Numbered from the stretch's first letter, positions 54,869-64,000 are shown. The stretch is DNA of 64,000 nucleotides from UBA4408 sp002389785 (GCA_035438985.1 DAORJK010000002.1:186001-250000); one strand, 5' to 3'. The notes: a model not told the origin generated them from the sequence alone. Made by a program: numbers and translations.

Positions 54869-55170
54869 GGAAATTATTCAATAAAACCTCTGCATTAGCA
54901 ATAGGGGTTTGGCCATTGAAGGATTTTGCAATGTTTTAGCTCGGTTGAAGCCTTTCTGTGCATTATTTAAAGCCTGAAAATAATAAAAGGAAAAAGTTCG
55001 AATGAAGATAGTTCTTTCCACTTCTGGAGGGAAAAGCCCTAAAATTATTGATTCAGTGAAATAATTTTTCCATCATAAGCGGTTTAAACCGTTAAAATCT
55101 GAGTTAACGCTAACTTTTACAGCAAATTAGAGCACCTATTTTTCACTGTGTTTCATATTTATATTTATTC
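54869..55170. other. Intergenic region before secDF
   Basis: A hairpin AAACCTCT/AGGGGTTT (54883-54910) follows the secreted-protein gene; it lacks a T-run and is a weak terminator candidate. Nothing else was found. Confidence 0.4.
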
Positions 55171-55178
55171 TATATTTG
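55171..55178 (+). promoter_or_regulatory. -7 box of the secDF promoter
   Basis: TATATTTG, a full TAnnTTTG match, 37 bases before the start codon. The -33 region has only TGTTTC. Confidence 0.5.
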
Positions 55179-55215
55179 CAGGCTTAAAAAAAATAAAATA
55201 ATTCAATAGATTGTT

Positions 55216-58200
55216 ATGCAAAATAAAGGTGCCATTAAGTTTTTCGCTATTGCCTTAGCGGTTGTTTGTATTTTTCAATTATCGTTTACGCTAATTACAC
55301 GAAACGCCGAGAAAAGAGCTGCTGAATATGCAAGTTCAAAATTTGCTACCATGCAAAATTTGAGCGATGCAGCCAAAGCAAACCCTGATTCGGTAAAGGA
55401 ATCAATTAGCAAACATTACCTCGATTCAATCGCCGGGCTTCCGCTTTACAACATCTTACTTAAAAATTATACCTACCGCGAATGCAAAGAAAAGGAGATT
55501 AACCTTGGATTGGATTTACGTGGAGGTATGAACGTAACACTTGAAGTGTCGGTTGTTGACCTTATTAAGGCAATGAGTAAGAATAGCAACGATTCTGCTT
55601 TCAATAAAGCATTACAAGTAGCGAATCAAAAAATGAAAAATAGCCAAAAGGACTATGTAACCTTATTTGCTGAAAGCTATAAAGAAGTTGCTCCTAACGG
55701 TAAATTGGCTGCTATTTTCAATACCATTGAATTAAAAGATAAAATCAAATACGAATCAACCAACGAAGAGGTGGTTGCCGTTATTCGCAAAGAAGCAACT
55801 GATGCGATTGATCGTTCTGAAAAGATTCTTCGTACTCGTATCGATAAATTTGGGGTTACTCAACCCAATATCCAAAAATTAGGTATTTCAGGTCGTATCT
55901 TAATTGAGTTACCCGGTGTGAAGGAAAAAGAGCGTGTTCGTAAACTTTTACAAGGAACAGCGAATCTTGAGTTTTGGGAAACCTACGACAACAACGAAAT
56001 TTCTCCATTGTTAATTAAGGCAAACGAAAAATTAGCTGCCTTGTTGCATCCCGAATTAATGAAGGATACAGCAAATGCAGATACTACTGCCGAAGCAAAA
56101 TTAAATCCGGTTGCCGAAACTGCTGCTCCAGATACAACCAAAGCAACGAGCGAATCAGAAGGTGCATCTTTAAGCTCTGCTAAAAAGGATACAAATAAAT
56201 TGGCTGCTAAAAACGATACAGCAAAAGCCAAACAAGAAAACCCATTGTTTGAAGTTTTGACACCTGCTGTTCAACGTGGCGAAAAAGGCCAGTTTTATGC
56301 TGCTCCAGGTCCTGTGATAGGAACTGCTTTAATTGCTGATACTGCTAAAGTAAACGAAATGTTAGCCATGCAGGTTGTGAAAGGCTTGTTGCCACAAAAT
56401 TTACGACCATTGTGGACTGTAAAAGCATTTGATACGGAAGAAAGAAGATTGCAATTGGTTGCCATTAAATCAAATCGCGAAAACAGAGCGCCTCTTGAAG
56501 GAAATGTTATTACCGATGCTAGTGGTGATTTTGCCCAAAATAGTTCTAAAGCCGAAGTTTCTATGTCGATGAACTCTGAAGGAGCGCAAACATGGAAGCG
56601 ATTAACCAAAGAGAATATTGGAAAAAGTATTGCCATTGTTTTGGACAATTCAGTGTATTCCTTCCCAACCGTGCAATCTGAAATTGGTGGTGGTCGTTCT
56701 TCAATCACAGGGAATTTTGACATTACTGAAGCGAAAGATTTGGCCAACATTTTAAAAGCGGGTAAATTGCCTGCACCTGCGCGTATTGTGCAAGAAGCAG
56801 TAGTAGGACCATCTTTAGGTAAAGAAGCAATTGTAAATGGTTTATTCTCCTTTGTAATTGCTTTGGTATTGGTACTTTTATTTATGGGCTTTTATTACAA
56901 CAAAGCTGGATGGGTGGCCGATATTGCCTTGTTTGCAAACGTATTTTTTATCATGGGTATTCTTGCCTCACTTGGGGCAGTGCTAACTTTGCCAGGTATT
57001 GCAGGTATCGTGCTTACAATCGGTATGTCGGTGGATGCGAACATTCTAATTTTTGAACGAGTGCGCGAAGAGTTACATGCCGGTAATTCCGTAAAACAAG
57101 CAATTAAAGAAGGATTCCACAATGCAATGTCATCGGTAATCGATTCAAACATCACCACCTTGTTATTGGGTATCATACTTTATGTATTTGGAACAGGACC
57201 AATCCAAGGTTTCGCAACTACCTTAATCATTGGTATTTTAACATCCTTGTTTAGTGCAATCTTTATTTCACGATTGATTTTTGAAAACATGTTGGATAAA
57301 AATCGCACGATTTCATTTAGTACAAAAGCAACCGAGAATATGTTTAAAAACATCAACATTAATTTCGTTGGTAAGCGTAAACTATATTATTTAATTTCAA
57401 GTGCTATTATAGCTATGGGAATTGTTGGTTATACCATGCACGGTTTAAATTTTGGGGTAGATTTTAAAGGAGGTCGTACTTATGTTGTAAGATTTGATGG
57501 TGATACCGAACCTGAAAAAGTGCGTGAGGCTTTGGCACAGCCACTTGCTGCAGCGCCAGAAGTAAAAACTTTTGGTAAGGATAACCAGGTAAAAATTACT
57601 ACTCCTTACTTAATTGATGATAACTCAACCGATGTAGATGCAAAAGTTGAAGCAAAAATTAACGAAGGTCTTAGTAAGCTTGGTAAGAAATATACCATCA
57701 TGAGTTCGCAAAAGGTAGGAGAAAATATTTCCGACGATATTAAAATATCTTCAGTTTGGGCAGTTGTATTCTCTTGTATTTTAATGTTTATTTTCATCTT
57801 CATCCGATTCCGCAAATGGCAATACGGTTTAGGTGCGGTTGCTGCCTTGTTTCATGACGTTTTAATAGTACTTTCTTGCTATGCAATATTTAATGGGGTG
57901 CTTCCTTTTTCACTTGAAATAGATGCTAACTTTATTGCAGCTATATTAACGGTGATGGCTTATTCGATGACCGATACGGTGGTGGTTTTCGACCGTATCC
58001 GCGAGTATTTGTCTACCAACAATAAAAAGGAGTTGATTGGTAAAGAACAAACTACCATTATTAATTATGCATTAAACAGTACGTTAAGCCGTACGATCAA
58101 TACTTCACTTACTATATTCTTCGTATTGTTGGCAATCTTTGTATTTGGTGGTGAGGTAATACGTGGATTTGCCTTTGCTTTATTAATAGGTATTGTTATC

Positions 58201-58269
58201 GGAACATATTCTTCCATTTGTATTGCTACTCCTATTGTAATTGACTTTGATAAGCAGAAGCAAGAATAA
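55216..58269 (+). CDS. secDF: Protein translocase SecDF (fused SecD and SecF)
   Basis: 1017 residues: SecD part (about 1-700) with an N-terminal helix, GLDLRGGMNVTLEV and helices carrying GIAGIVLTIGMSVDANILIFERVREEL; SecF part (about 710-1017) with NFGVDFKGGRTYVV and AYSMTDTVVVFDRIREYL. It uses the proton-motive force to pull preproteins through SecYEG. An unusual Ala/Thr/Lys-rich low-complexity insert (about 283-342) lies in the SecD periplasmic region. A -7 box precedes and a terminator follows, so it stands alone. The many secreted proteins of this window depend on it for the first export step. Confidence 0.96.
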   Translation: MQNKGAIKFFAIALAVVCIFQLSFTLITRNAEKRAAEYASSKFATMQNLSDAAKANPDSVKESISKHYLDSIAGLPLYNILLKNYTYRECKEKEINLGLDLRGGMNVTLEVSVVDLIKAMSKNSNDSAFNKALQVANQKMKNSQKDYVTLFAESYKEVAPNGKLAAIFNTIELKDKIKYESTNEEVVAVIRKEATDAIDRSEKILRTRIDKFGVTQPNIQKLGISGRILIELPGVKEKERVRKLLQGTANLEFWETYDNNEISPLLIKANEKLAALLHPELMKDTANADTTAEAKLNPVAETAAPDTTKATSESEGASLSSAKKDTNKLAAKNDTAKAKQENPLFEVLTPAVQRGEKGQFYAAPGPVIGTALIADTAKVNEMLAMQVVKGLLPQNLRPLWTVKAFDTEERRLQLVAIKSNRENRAPLEGNVITDASGDFAQNSSKAEVSMSMNSEGAQTWKRLTKENIGKSIAIVLDNSVYSFPTVQSEIGGGRSSITGNFDITEAKDLANILKAGKLPAPARIVQEAVVGPSLGKEAIVNGLFSFVIALVLVLLFMGFYYNKAGWVADIALFANVFFIMGILASLGAVLTLPGIAGIVLTIGMSVDANILIFERVREELHAGNSVKQAIKEGFHNAMSSVIDSNITTLLLGIILYVFGTGPIQGFATTLIIGILTSLFSAIFISRLIFENMLDKNRTISFSTKATENMFKNININFVGKRKLYYLISSAIIAMGIVGYTMHGLNFGVDFKGGRTYVVRFDGDTEPEKVREALAQPLAAAPEVKTFGKDNQVKITTPYLIDDNSTDVDAKVEAKINEGLSKLGKKYTIMSSQKVGENISDDIKISSVWAVVFSCILMFIFIFIRFRKWQYGLGAVAALFHDVLIVLSCYAIFNGVLPFSLEIDANFIAAILTVMAYSMTDTVVVFDRIREYLSTNNKKELIGKEQTTIINYALNSTLSRTINTSLTIFFVLLAIFVFGGEVIRGFAFALLIGIVIGTYSSICIATPIVIDFDKQKQE

Positions 58270-58290
58270 TTGAATTCATTTTTTAATGAA

Positions 58291-58323
58291 AAAGACACGC
58301 TCTCATTGGGCGTGTTTTTTTTT
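58291..58323 (+). terminator. Rho-independent terminator after secDF
   Basis: ACACGC (58295-58300) pairs with GCGTGT (58310-58315), followed by eight or more T. Confidence 0.82.
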
Positions 58324-58434
58324 GATTTAAAGCCAGACTTCTGTCATTAGGAAATAGTAATATGTAGGTTATAAAGTGCAATATTCCAATCAATCAACAA
58401 TTAAAATTATATTTACGCTTCCAAAAAAATTACG

Positions 58435-60501
58435 ATGAATAAATTTAAAGATTTCAGCATTTTATTTGCAAGTTGTGCATTGTTGTTGACGGCCTGTTCA
58501 GGAAATTCGAATCAATCAAAGCAACCGGACGAAAACACAAGCGATCCTTTAACCGAACATATTGATAGCACTGTTAGTCCTGCCGAAGATTTTTTTTCGT
58601 TTGCCAATGGCCGATGGTTTAAGGAAAATCCAATACCTGCATCAGAATCATACAACGGAATATTTTTAATTATTCAGGATTCAGTAAATGCTGCAATTCG
58701 CGATATATGTGAAAAATCGGCTAAACTTAGCAATGTTAAAGCAGGTTCTCATCAACAAAAAATAGGCGATTTGTTTTACAGTGGCATGGACACTTTATCC
58801 ATCGAGAAGGCTGGAATTACTCCACTTAAATCACGCATGGAAGCTATTGCTAAAATTAGCTCTTCGGAAGATCTTACAAATGAAATAGCCGAATTGCATA
58901 AGTTGGGAGTAGAGGTTTTTTTCAATTTTGATGTGCGACAAGATGAAAAAATAAGTGCTCAAATGATTGTTGCTTTGATGCAAGGGGGTCTTGGTTTGCC
59001 GGAGCGTGATTATTACAGCAATAGTGATACACGTACTATTGAAATCAGAAATGCATACCAACAGCACATCCAAAATATGTTTGTTCTTGCCGGTGAAAAA
59101 AGTGAAGATGCGAAACTCAAGTCACAGCAGATTCTTTCTTTAGAAACCTCAATTGCCAAAGCTTGTCGCAAAATGGAAGCTTTGCGCGACCCTTTTAAAA
59201 ACTACAATAAACTAACACTTGCACAAGTTGAAAAATTGGTACCTGTTCTAAACTGGACTAAGATGTTTACTGAATTTGGGTTGCAGAAGGTTGATACAAT
59301 TAACATGGGACAACCTGAATTTTTTAAAAACCTAAATGTTGTGTTAAATCAAACTTCTATTGATGCTGTTAAAGCATATCTAAGCTGGAATTTAATCAGC
59401 AACTATGCAAGTTATTTATCAAAGGATTTTGAGTATGAAGATTTTTTGTTTTATACCCAAAAACTATCTGGAAACAAAGAACAAAAGCCACGTTGGCAAA
59501 AAGTAGTTGAAACAACTGATAAGGCATTGGGTGAATTAATCGGCCAGGAATATGTTGCCCATTACTTACCAGCTAACTCTAAAGAGAAACTTATTGAAAT
59601 TGGAAATAATATTCAGGAAGTTTATCGCTCGCGCATTAAGCAATGCGATTGGATGAGTGAACTTACAAAAGAAAAGGCCCTGAAAAAACTGAATGCTGTT
59701 TCGATGAAAATAGGTTACCCTGATAAATGGCGAGATCATTCAGCTTTGACTATTGATAAAAGTTCCTTTGCTGCAAATATGATGAACGTTATGCGATGGA
59801 ATTTTAATCACATGATTGAAAAGTATGGTAAACCTGTTGATCGCACTGAGTGGCACATGACACCACAAACTTATAATGCCTATTATAACCCAAGCAACAA
59901 CGAGATTGTAATACCTGCTTGCAATATTTTGGTGCCGGGTTATACAAAGACTCAAATGCCCGAAGATGCTATATTGTATGGAATTATTGGAGGCTCTACT
60001 TTTGGTCATGAAATAACTCATGGTTTTGATGATGAAGGAAGCTTGTATGACGAAAATGGAAATCTAAATGATTGGTGGAGTAAGGAAGACAGAGCAAACT
60101 TTAAAGCCCGAACAGCATTGATGGTAAAACAATACGATGACTATGTGATGCTTGATACCCTTCATCTGCGTGGATTAAACACATTGGGCGAAAATTTGGC
60201 CGATTTGGGAGGAGTGCTTATGGGATATGAAGCTTTCAAAAAAACAAAAGATGGGCAAGCAAATACTGTTAAGAATGGATATACTGCCGAGCAGCGCTAT
60301 TTCTTAAGCTACGCCTTTGCTTGGTTAATACAACGTAGAAATGAAGAAATAGCAAAACGCATCATGACGGATGTACATTCGCCTTCAAAATATCGAGTAA
60401 ATGGACCATTAAGCGTGATGGAGCAATTTTATTCAGCATTTAATGTAAAGCCGGGAAATGCAATGTATCGCGAAAAGAACGATCGAGTAAAGATTTGGTA
60501 A
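58435..60501 (+). CDS. M13-family zinc metallopeptidase, lipoprotein (PepO-like)
   Basis: 688 residues, normal for neprilysin-like enzymes. The leader ends with lipobox LLTAC (Cys21), so it is lipid-anchored and works outside the cytoplasm. The N-terminal M13 domain (PAEDFFSFANGRWFKENPIP) is followed by substrate-binding NAYYNPSNNEIVIPA, the zinc site GHEITHGFDDEG (H525, E526, H529) and GENLADLGG with the third ligand E586; the end NVKPGNAMYR is also typical. It cuts short peptides. No operon partner; the 116-bp repeat array begins 27 bases after its stop. Confidence 0.95.
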   Translation: MNKFKDFSILFASCALLLTACSGNSNQSKQPDENTSDPLTEHIDSTVSPAEDFFSFANGRWFKENPIPASESYNGIFLIIQDSVNAAIRDICEKSAKLSNVKAGSHQQKIGDLFYSGMDTLSIEKAGITPLKSRMEAIAKISSSEDLTNEIAELHKLGVEVFFNFDVRQDEKISAQMIVALMQGGLGLPERDYYSNSDTRTIEIRNAYQQHIQNMFVLAGEKSEDAKLKSQQILSLETSIAKACRKMEALRDPFKNYNKLTLAQVEKLVPVLNWTKMFTEFGLQKVDTINMGQPEFFKNLNVVLNQTSIDAVKAYLSWNLISNYASYLSKDFEYEDFLFYTQKLSGNKEQKPRWQKVVETTDKALGELIGQEYVAHYLPANSKEKLIEIGNNIQEVYRSRIKQCDWMSELTKEKALKKLNAVSMKIGYPDKWRDHSALTIDKSSFAANMMNVMRWNFNHMIEKYGKPVDRTEWHMTPQTYNAYYNPSNNEIVIPACNILVPGYTKTQMPEDAILYGIIGGSTFGHEITHGFDDEGSLYDENGNLNDWWSKEDRANFKARTALMVKQYDDYVMLDTLHLRGLNTLGENLADLGGVLMGYEAFKKTKDGQANTVKNGYTAEQRYFLSYAFAWLIQRRNEEIAKRIMTDVHSPSKYRVNGPLSVMEQFYSAFNVKPGNAMYREKNDRVKIW

Positions 60502-60528
60502 TTGCAATATTTTTACAACCTTCACACG

Positions 60529-61182
60529 TCCGCGTTTGCAACGCGGATGCATGAAATTTGCGTTTGTAACGCAATAAACGAAAATACGAATTTGCACCTC
60601 AACTCACTACTAGTCCAAGTTTTCAGCCCACCTCTCACAACTCGTCCGCGTTTGCAACGCGGATGCATAAAATTTGCGTTTGTAACGCAATAAACGAAAA
60701 TTCCAATTTGCACCTCAACTCACAACTCGTTCGAGATTGCAGCCCACAACCCACAACTCGTCCGCGTTTGCAACGCGGATGCATGAAGTTTGCGTTTGTA
60801 ACGCAATAAACGAAAATACGAATTTGCACCTCAACTCACTACTAGTCCAAGTTTTCAGCCCACCTCTCACAACTCGTCCGCGTTTGCAACGCGGATGCAT
60901 GAAGTTTGCGTTTGTAACGCAATAAACGAAAATACGAATTTGCACCTCAACTCACTACTAGTCCAAGTTTTCAGCCCACCTCTCACAACTCGTCCGCGTT
61001 TGCAACGCGGATGCATGAAATTTGCGTTTGTAACGCAATAAACGAAAATACCAATTTGCACCTCAACTCACAACTCGTTCGAGATTGCAGCCCACAACCC
61101 ACAACTCGTCCGCGTTTGCAACGCGGATGCATGAAATTTGCGTTTGTAACGCAATAAACGAAAATACCAATTTGCACCTCAA
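60529..61182. repeat. Tandem array, 5.6 units of exactly 116 bp, each with two REP-like hairpins
   Basis: Units start at 60529, 60645, 60761, 60877, 60993 and 61109 (last one partial). Each opens with hairpin CCGCGTTTGCAACGCGG (first at 60530-60546) and continues with the related TTGCGTTTGTAACGCAA (60558-60574), then a linker. The two hairpins differ at the outer stem by matching changes (CC/GG against TT/AA) so pairing is kept. Linkers come in two types: one with ACTAGTCCAAGTTTTCAG (units 1, 3, 4), one with CGTTCGAGATTGCAG (units 2, 5). As 116 is not a multiple of three, the frames across it shift between units and are not genes. A separate inverted repeat GTAACAA/TTGTTAC (61183-61207) adjoins the right end. 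REP/BIME origin is inferred. Confidence 0.92.
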
Positions 61183-61224
61183 GTAACAATTCGTAAGAGT
61201 TTGTTACTAATCTATTGCATTTAG

Positions 61225-61680
61225 TCAGGTAACGTTATCAACCAAAAGCGATGCAACTTTTTTATCAATTTCAAAAGTAAAATCAGTTGGATTAAGATGT
61301 TGCAAAGCTATCCACCTAAATCGCTGAAAATTTTCCAACAAATTATCTTTTATTATTTCACTTTCATCAGTAATTGGATCTTCATTTTTTTTCATTGCTA
61401 CCAAGTAGTAAACACTTAACAATTGTCTATTATCAAAGGCCGATTTTACATAGTAATCGGTGGTGTAAAAGTGTGAAACAATGTCAATTTCCAAACCCAA
61501 TTCTTCCATCCATTCGCGTTTTAGGCAATCGTGCAATCCTTCGCCAAGTTCCATTCCTCCGCCTGGAAACTTGGTCATAAACATTCCCATTCTAAACTCA
61601 TCGCTAACCAATACGGCGTTATTTTTAATTAGTAAGCCATACACGCGTACAGTTAAGTTGTTTGATGTTAATGCGACCAT
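61225..61680 (-). CDS. NUDIX hydrolase
   Basis: 151 residues with a complete Nudix box: GGMELGEGLHDCLKREWMEE followed by LGL, in which the REWMEE acidic residues bind the metal. It hydrolyses a nucleoside diphosphate linked to another group; substrate unknown. It is last in the minus-strand group after mnmD (27-base gap), and the hairpin repeat array lies just beyond its stop. Confidence 0.9.
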   Translation of the reverse strand: MVALTSNNLTVRVYGLLIKNNAVLVSDEFRMGMFMTKFPGGGMELGEGLHDCLKREWMEELGLEIDIVSHFYTTDYYVKSAFDNRQLLSVYYLVAMKKNEDPITDESEIIKDNLLENFQRFRWIALQHLNPTDFTFEIDKKVASLLVDNVT

Positions 61681-61707
61681 TATGAGAAGTTTAGTAACTA
61701 GTTAAAA

Positions 61708-62376
61708 TTATTGAATCATTTTTACGGCTCTTGTCATTTCGCGCTTTCCGGGCGGTCCTGGTAATGTTTCAATAACAAATCCTGCCTCCTTTAAATTTCG
61801 TTTTACAGCACCTTTGGCGCAATAGGTAACGAGTATACCTGAATTATGTAAACTTTTATAAAGCTTAGAAAATTTTGCTACAGTCCATAATTCAGGCTGT
61901 GACTGAGGCGAAAAAGCATCAAAATAAATTAAATCAAATTGTTTTTTACTTTCAAAATCTTCTAGTTTAATGTGCTTTTTCTCAAGACTAAAAAAGGAAT
62001 TTAGATGGATTAATTTTTCCCATTCAGAAGCGTGCAATTCAGCAAATAATGTGTTAAACTTCTTATACCTTGCACTATTTGCAAAGTTTAATTGATAGGT
62101 AATTTCAGGAATAAGTGGAAATGTTTCTAATGTTGTGTATTCAACAGCGCATGTTAATTCATGCGCAGTTAGGGCGGTTAACCATGCATTTAGACCGGTT
62201 CCGAAGCCAATTTCAAGAATTGAAATTTGTTTTTTTTGATGAGCAATTGCTTTTAATCCGGCCTCGATGAATACATGCATCGATTCCTGTACAGCGCCAT
62301 GTATGCTATGATAGGTTTCATCTAATTCGGGGTGTTGTAGTGTATGACTTCCGTCTTTGGTGACAATAATTTTCAT
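61708..62376 (-). CDS. mnmD: tRNA (5-methylaminomethyl-2-thiouridylate)-methyltransferase MnmD
   Basis: 222 residues from ATG 62376; the longer frame start at 62433 would overlap the preceding gene, whereas this one leaves 10 bases. The SAM-binding loop is ILEIGFGTGLNAWL, followed by the DUF752 signature LIYFDAFSPQSQPELW and the end KREMTRAVKMI. It is a stand-alone version of the methylating half of MnmC, completing mnm5s2U34 in tRNAs; the FAD-dependent MnmC2 half is not in the window. Probably co-transcribed with the WG-repeat gene upstream. Confidence 0.9.
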   Translation of the reverse strand: MKIIVTKDGSHTLQHPELDETYHSIHGAVQESMHVFIEAGLKAIAHQKKQISILEIGFGTGLNAWLTALTAHELTCAVEYTTLETFPLIPEITYQLNFANSARYKKFNTLFAELHASEWEKLIHLNSFFSLEKKHIKLEDFESKKQFDLIYFDAFSPQSQPELWTVAKFSKLYKSLHNSGILVTYCAKGAVKRNLKEAGFVIETLPGPPGKREMTRAVKMIQ

Positions 62377-62386
62377 GAATAACGAA

Positions 62387-64000
62387 TTAATAACCTTCCT
62401 CTTTCCATATAAATTTAAGGTTTGATAAATCATACCAGGCTAACTTGTCGTTATATATTAATAGTGTGTATTTTTCGCTTAGCTCCGGTAGTTTATCCAA
62501 TTCAGCAGCAAGAATAACCTTCCCGTTAAGGTGCATTATTCCATAGTTTCCGCCACGTTCAACAACAACCATTGAATCAGTTATCTTGTGCAATGCATCC
62601 CATTCGGGGGCAAGCAATTGTTTGCCTTTTTGATCTATTAAACCAAATTTATTTTTAATTTTTACCTTTAGTATTGTTGAAGAAACTAGCGATAAATATT
62701 GATACTTAAACGGAAGAAGTGTTTTTAAGGTCGTATCAATTAAACCCCATTTGGATTTTTTTTGCGCCACAAATAATCCGGAAATAGGGTAGGAGATAGC
62801 TTCAAATTCAATAGGTACAACCACTTTGTTTTGTAAATTAATAAAACCGGTTTTTCCTTTTAATTGCACACGTATTAAGTTGTTTTGAAGATTATCGAGC
62901 GGCTTCTCATCACTTGTGTAGTCATACAGCAAGGGAATGCAAATTTTTCCGGATGTATCACAATAGCCTAATTTTTCGTCCTTCACTAAAGGCGCTATTC
63001 CAGCAGCAAATGCATCAATTCTATCATATTCGGCAGCTAGCACCAATTGTCCTTTTTTAGAAATTAATCCATAGTAATCTCCCATTTGAACTTTTGCAAG
63101 TTCGGTAGTAAAATTCTCAGCCCAATCGTAAATGGGAGCTATCAAGATTTGCCCGCTTTTAGTAAGGTATCCGCTTTTTTGATTTTGTTCTATCACCGCA
63201 AAACCGTTCTTAAAATCTCCTGCATTATCATAAATAGCTGGGTATATCAATTCTCCTTTAGTATTGATATATCCGTACTTTCCATCTTTTTTGGCTACTG
63301 CCAACCCTTCTTTAAAATCTGCAATTTCATCATACATTGCTTGTACTACGAAGTTCCCACTCTTATTGATAACACCATACTGAGAAGCAATTTTTACTAC
63401 CGCCAAACCACCAGCGAATTTTTCAGCTTCAGTAAACTTTAAGGGTATTATTTCTTTTCCTTGTTTATCAATATACCCACTTTTACCTGATTTTTCGACA
63501 ACCGCAAGTCCTTCACTAAATTCTTCCAACCAATCGAATTGTGGCGTAATTACGATATTACCGGTTGAATCCATGCAACCCCATTTACCATTTTCTCTAA
63601 TTTTAAAAAGTCGTTTACGTGCAAGAGATAATTCATTTGCCACAAATTCTTTGTCAGGGAAATCGGGATACTTTTTTACAAATTCTGAAATGGCGTTCGC
63701 TGAAAAATCCAGTGTAGATAACCGGTATAAAGCTTTCCAAGCATCAGTTAAGTGTTTGTTTTTTGGATAATTTTTAATAAAATTAAGATACTCACTTTCT
63801 GTTTTATGCGCCGTTTCTTTTGCATATACTGAATCCTGAGCTACTTGAGCATAGGGATTTGTTGGATATTCTCGAACGAATTTTGCAAATTGTTCAATTT
63901 TATTTTCCTTGGTTTCGGTTAAATACAATTTACGGTCAAAATCTTTTTTAGCTGCTATTGCTTGTTTTGAATTTGGATAGGTATCTATAAATTGTTGAAA
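62387..64000 (-). CDS. WG-repeat protein with N-terminal helical repeats (5' end beyond window)
   Basis: The frame is open to the window edge without a stop: the codons up to 64000 read FQQFIDTYPNSKQAIAAKK and belong to the same TPR-like series as FVREYPTNPYAQVAQ and FIKNYPKNKHLTDAW, so the TTG at 63928 is not the start. From about 63600 down, ten or so WG repeats (GKWGCMDSTGNIVITPQFD, GKSGYIDKQGKEIIPLKF and so on, each about 45 residues) fill the rest. Such proteins are common in Bacteroidota and may bind ligands or surfaces; function is unproved. The visible part has 537 codons. Confidence 0.88.
   Translation of the reverse strand, partial: FQQFIDTYPNSKQAIAAKKDFDRKLYLTETKENKIEQFAKFVREYPTNPYAQVAQDSVYAKETAHKTESEYLNFIKNYPKNKHLTDAWKALYRLSTLDFSANAISEFVKKYPDFPDKEFVANELSLARKRLFKIRENGKWGCMDSTGNIVITPQFDWLEEFSEGLAVVEKSGKSGYIDKQGKEIIPLKFTEAEKFAGGLAVVKIASQYGVINKSGNFVVQAMYDEIADFKEGLAVAKKDGKYGYINTKGELIYPAIYDNAGDFKNGFAVIEQNQKSGYLTKSGQILIAPIYDWAENFTTELAKVQMGDYYGLISKKGQLVLAAEYDRIDAFAAGIAPLVKDEKLGYCDTSGKICIPLLYDYTSDEKPLDNLQNNLIRVQLKGKTGFINLQNKVVVPIEFEAISYPISGLFVAQKKSKWGLIDTTLKTLLPFKYQYLSLVSSTILKVKIKNKFGLIDQKGKQLLAPEWDALHKITDSMVVVERGGNYGIMHLNGKVILAAELDKLPELSEKYTLLIYNDKLAWYDLSNLKFIWKEEGY

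Noticed and set aside
56295..56750. 151-codon frame antisense to secDF
   Set aside because: Shadow of a well-supported gene; no independent signals.
60529..61182. CRISPR array
   Set aside because: There are no unique spacers: whole 116-bp units repeat with few differences and no cas genes are near.
60502..61189. Several 60-76 codon frames on both strands over the repeat array
   Set aside because: They repeat the same peptide in shifting frames because the unit length (116) is not a multiple of three; they are products of the repeat.

Overview
The window looks like a chromosomal piece of an AT-rich, free-living member of the Bacteroidota. Grounds: six large secreted proteins end in type IX secretion (T9SS) C-terminal sorting domains; SecD and SecF are fused, as are the alpha and beta subunits of a branched-chain 2-oxoacid dehydrogenase E1; there is a DUF5686 outer-membrane protein with an N-terminal carboxypeptidase-regulatory-like domain; and many upstream regions carry the Bacteroidota -7 box TAnnTTTG. 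No rRNA, tRNA, CRISPR array, prophage or intact transposase was seen. Placement below phylum level cannot be made from the sequence.

Layout. 1-3778 (minus): end of a type II fatty-acid/polyketide-like operon (small ketosynthase-like protein, acyl carrier protein, active ketosynthase, ketosynthase-like protein without the catalytic Cys, NodB-type deacetylase that runs off the left edge), resembling aryl-polyene/flexirubin clusters. 3903-18221: housekeeping and mixed genes: frr, an SRPBCC protein, a T9SS cargo, an AddB-like nuclease followed by a HEAT-repeat protein, an orphan response regulator divergent from a secreted M43 metalloprotease, an MFS exporter, nadB and a helical protein. 18667-27085: two very large tandem secreted proteins sharing one C-terminal module (dockerin-like calcium loops, cohesin-like sandwich, T9SS signal). 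27185-37580: Nfu-type Fe-S carrier, DUF5686 barrel, YajQ, an SF1 helicase, a phosphodiesterase-like protein paired with a phosphoethanolamine transferase, a cytosolic M20 dipeptidase and a DUF1569 protein.

37990-45440 (minus) is the most dynamic part. A 1688-residue secreted lipase-like/beta-helix protein is followed by two mosaic lipoproteins whose first 122 codons are almost identical and whose 3' halves are divergent. Between them lie a decayed fragment of the lipase-like gene (in-frame TAG replacing Trp101) and a frameshifted stub of a third lipoprotein. The three intact genes share a related upstream promoter segment. 45747-47753 holds a DUF5011-type lipoprotein, two Ala-rich Lpp-like mini-lipoproteins with good promoters and terminators, and a FeoB-associated-type Cys-rich membrane peptide. 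47874-60501: fused E1, a GNAT enzyme, a T9SS propeller/lamin-tail protein, SecDF and an M13 metallopeptidase lipoprotein. 60529-61182 is a tandem array with an exact 116-bp period; each unit carries two related hairpins. 61225-64000 (minus): NUDIX, MnmD and a WG-repeat protein that runs off the right edge.

Much of the window serves the cell envelope: SecDF exports proteins, T9SS cargo goes on to the surface, lipoproteins and PEtN/lipid enzymes modify the membranes, and several proteases act outside the cytoplasm. Promoter calls rest on motif and spacing by eye; family names rest on motifs recognised in the translations, without database searches.
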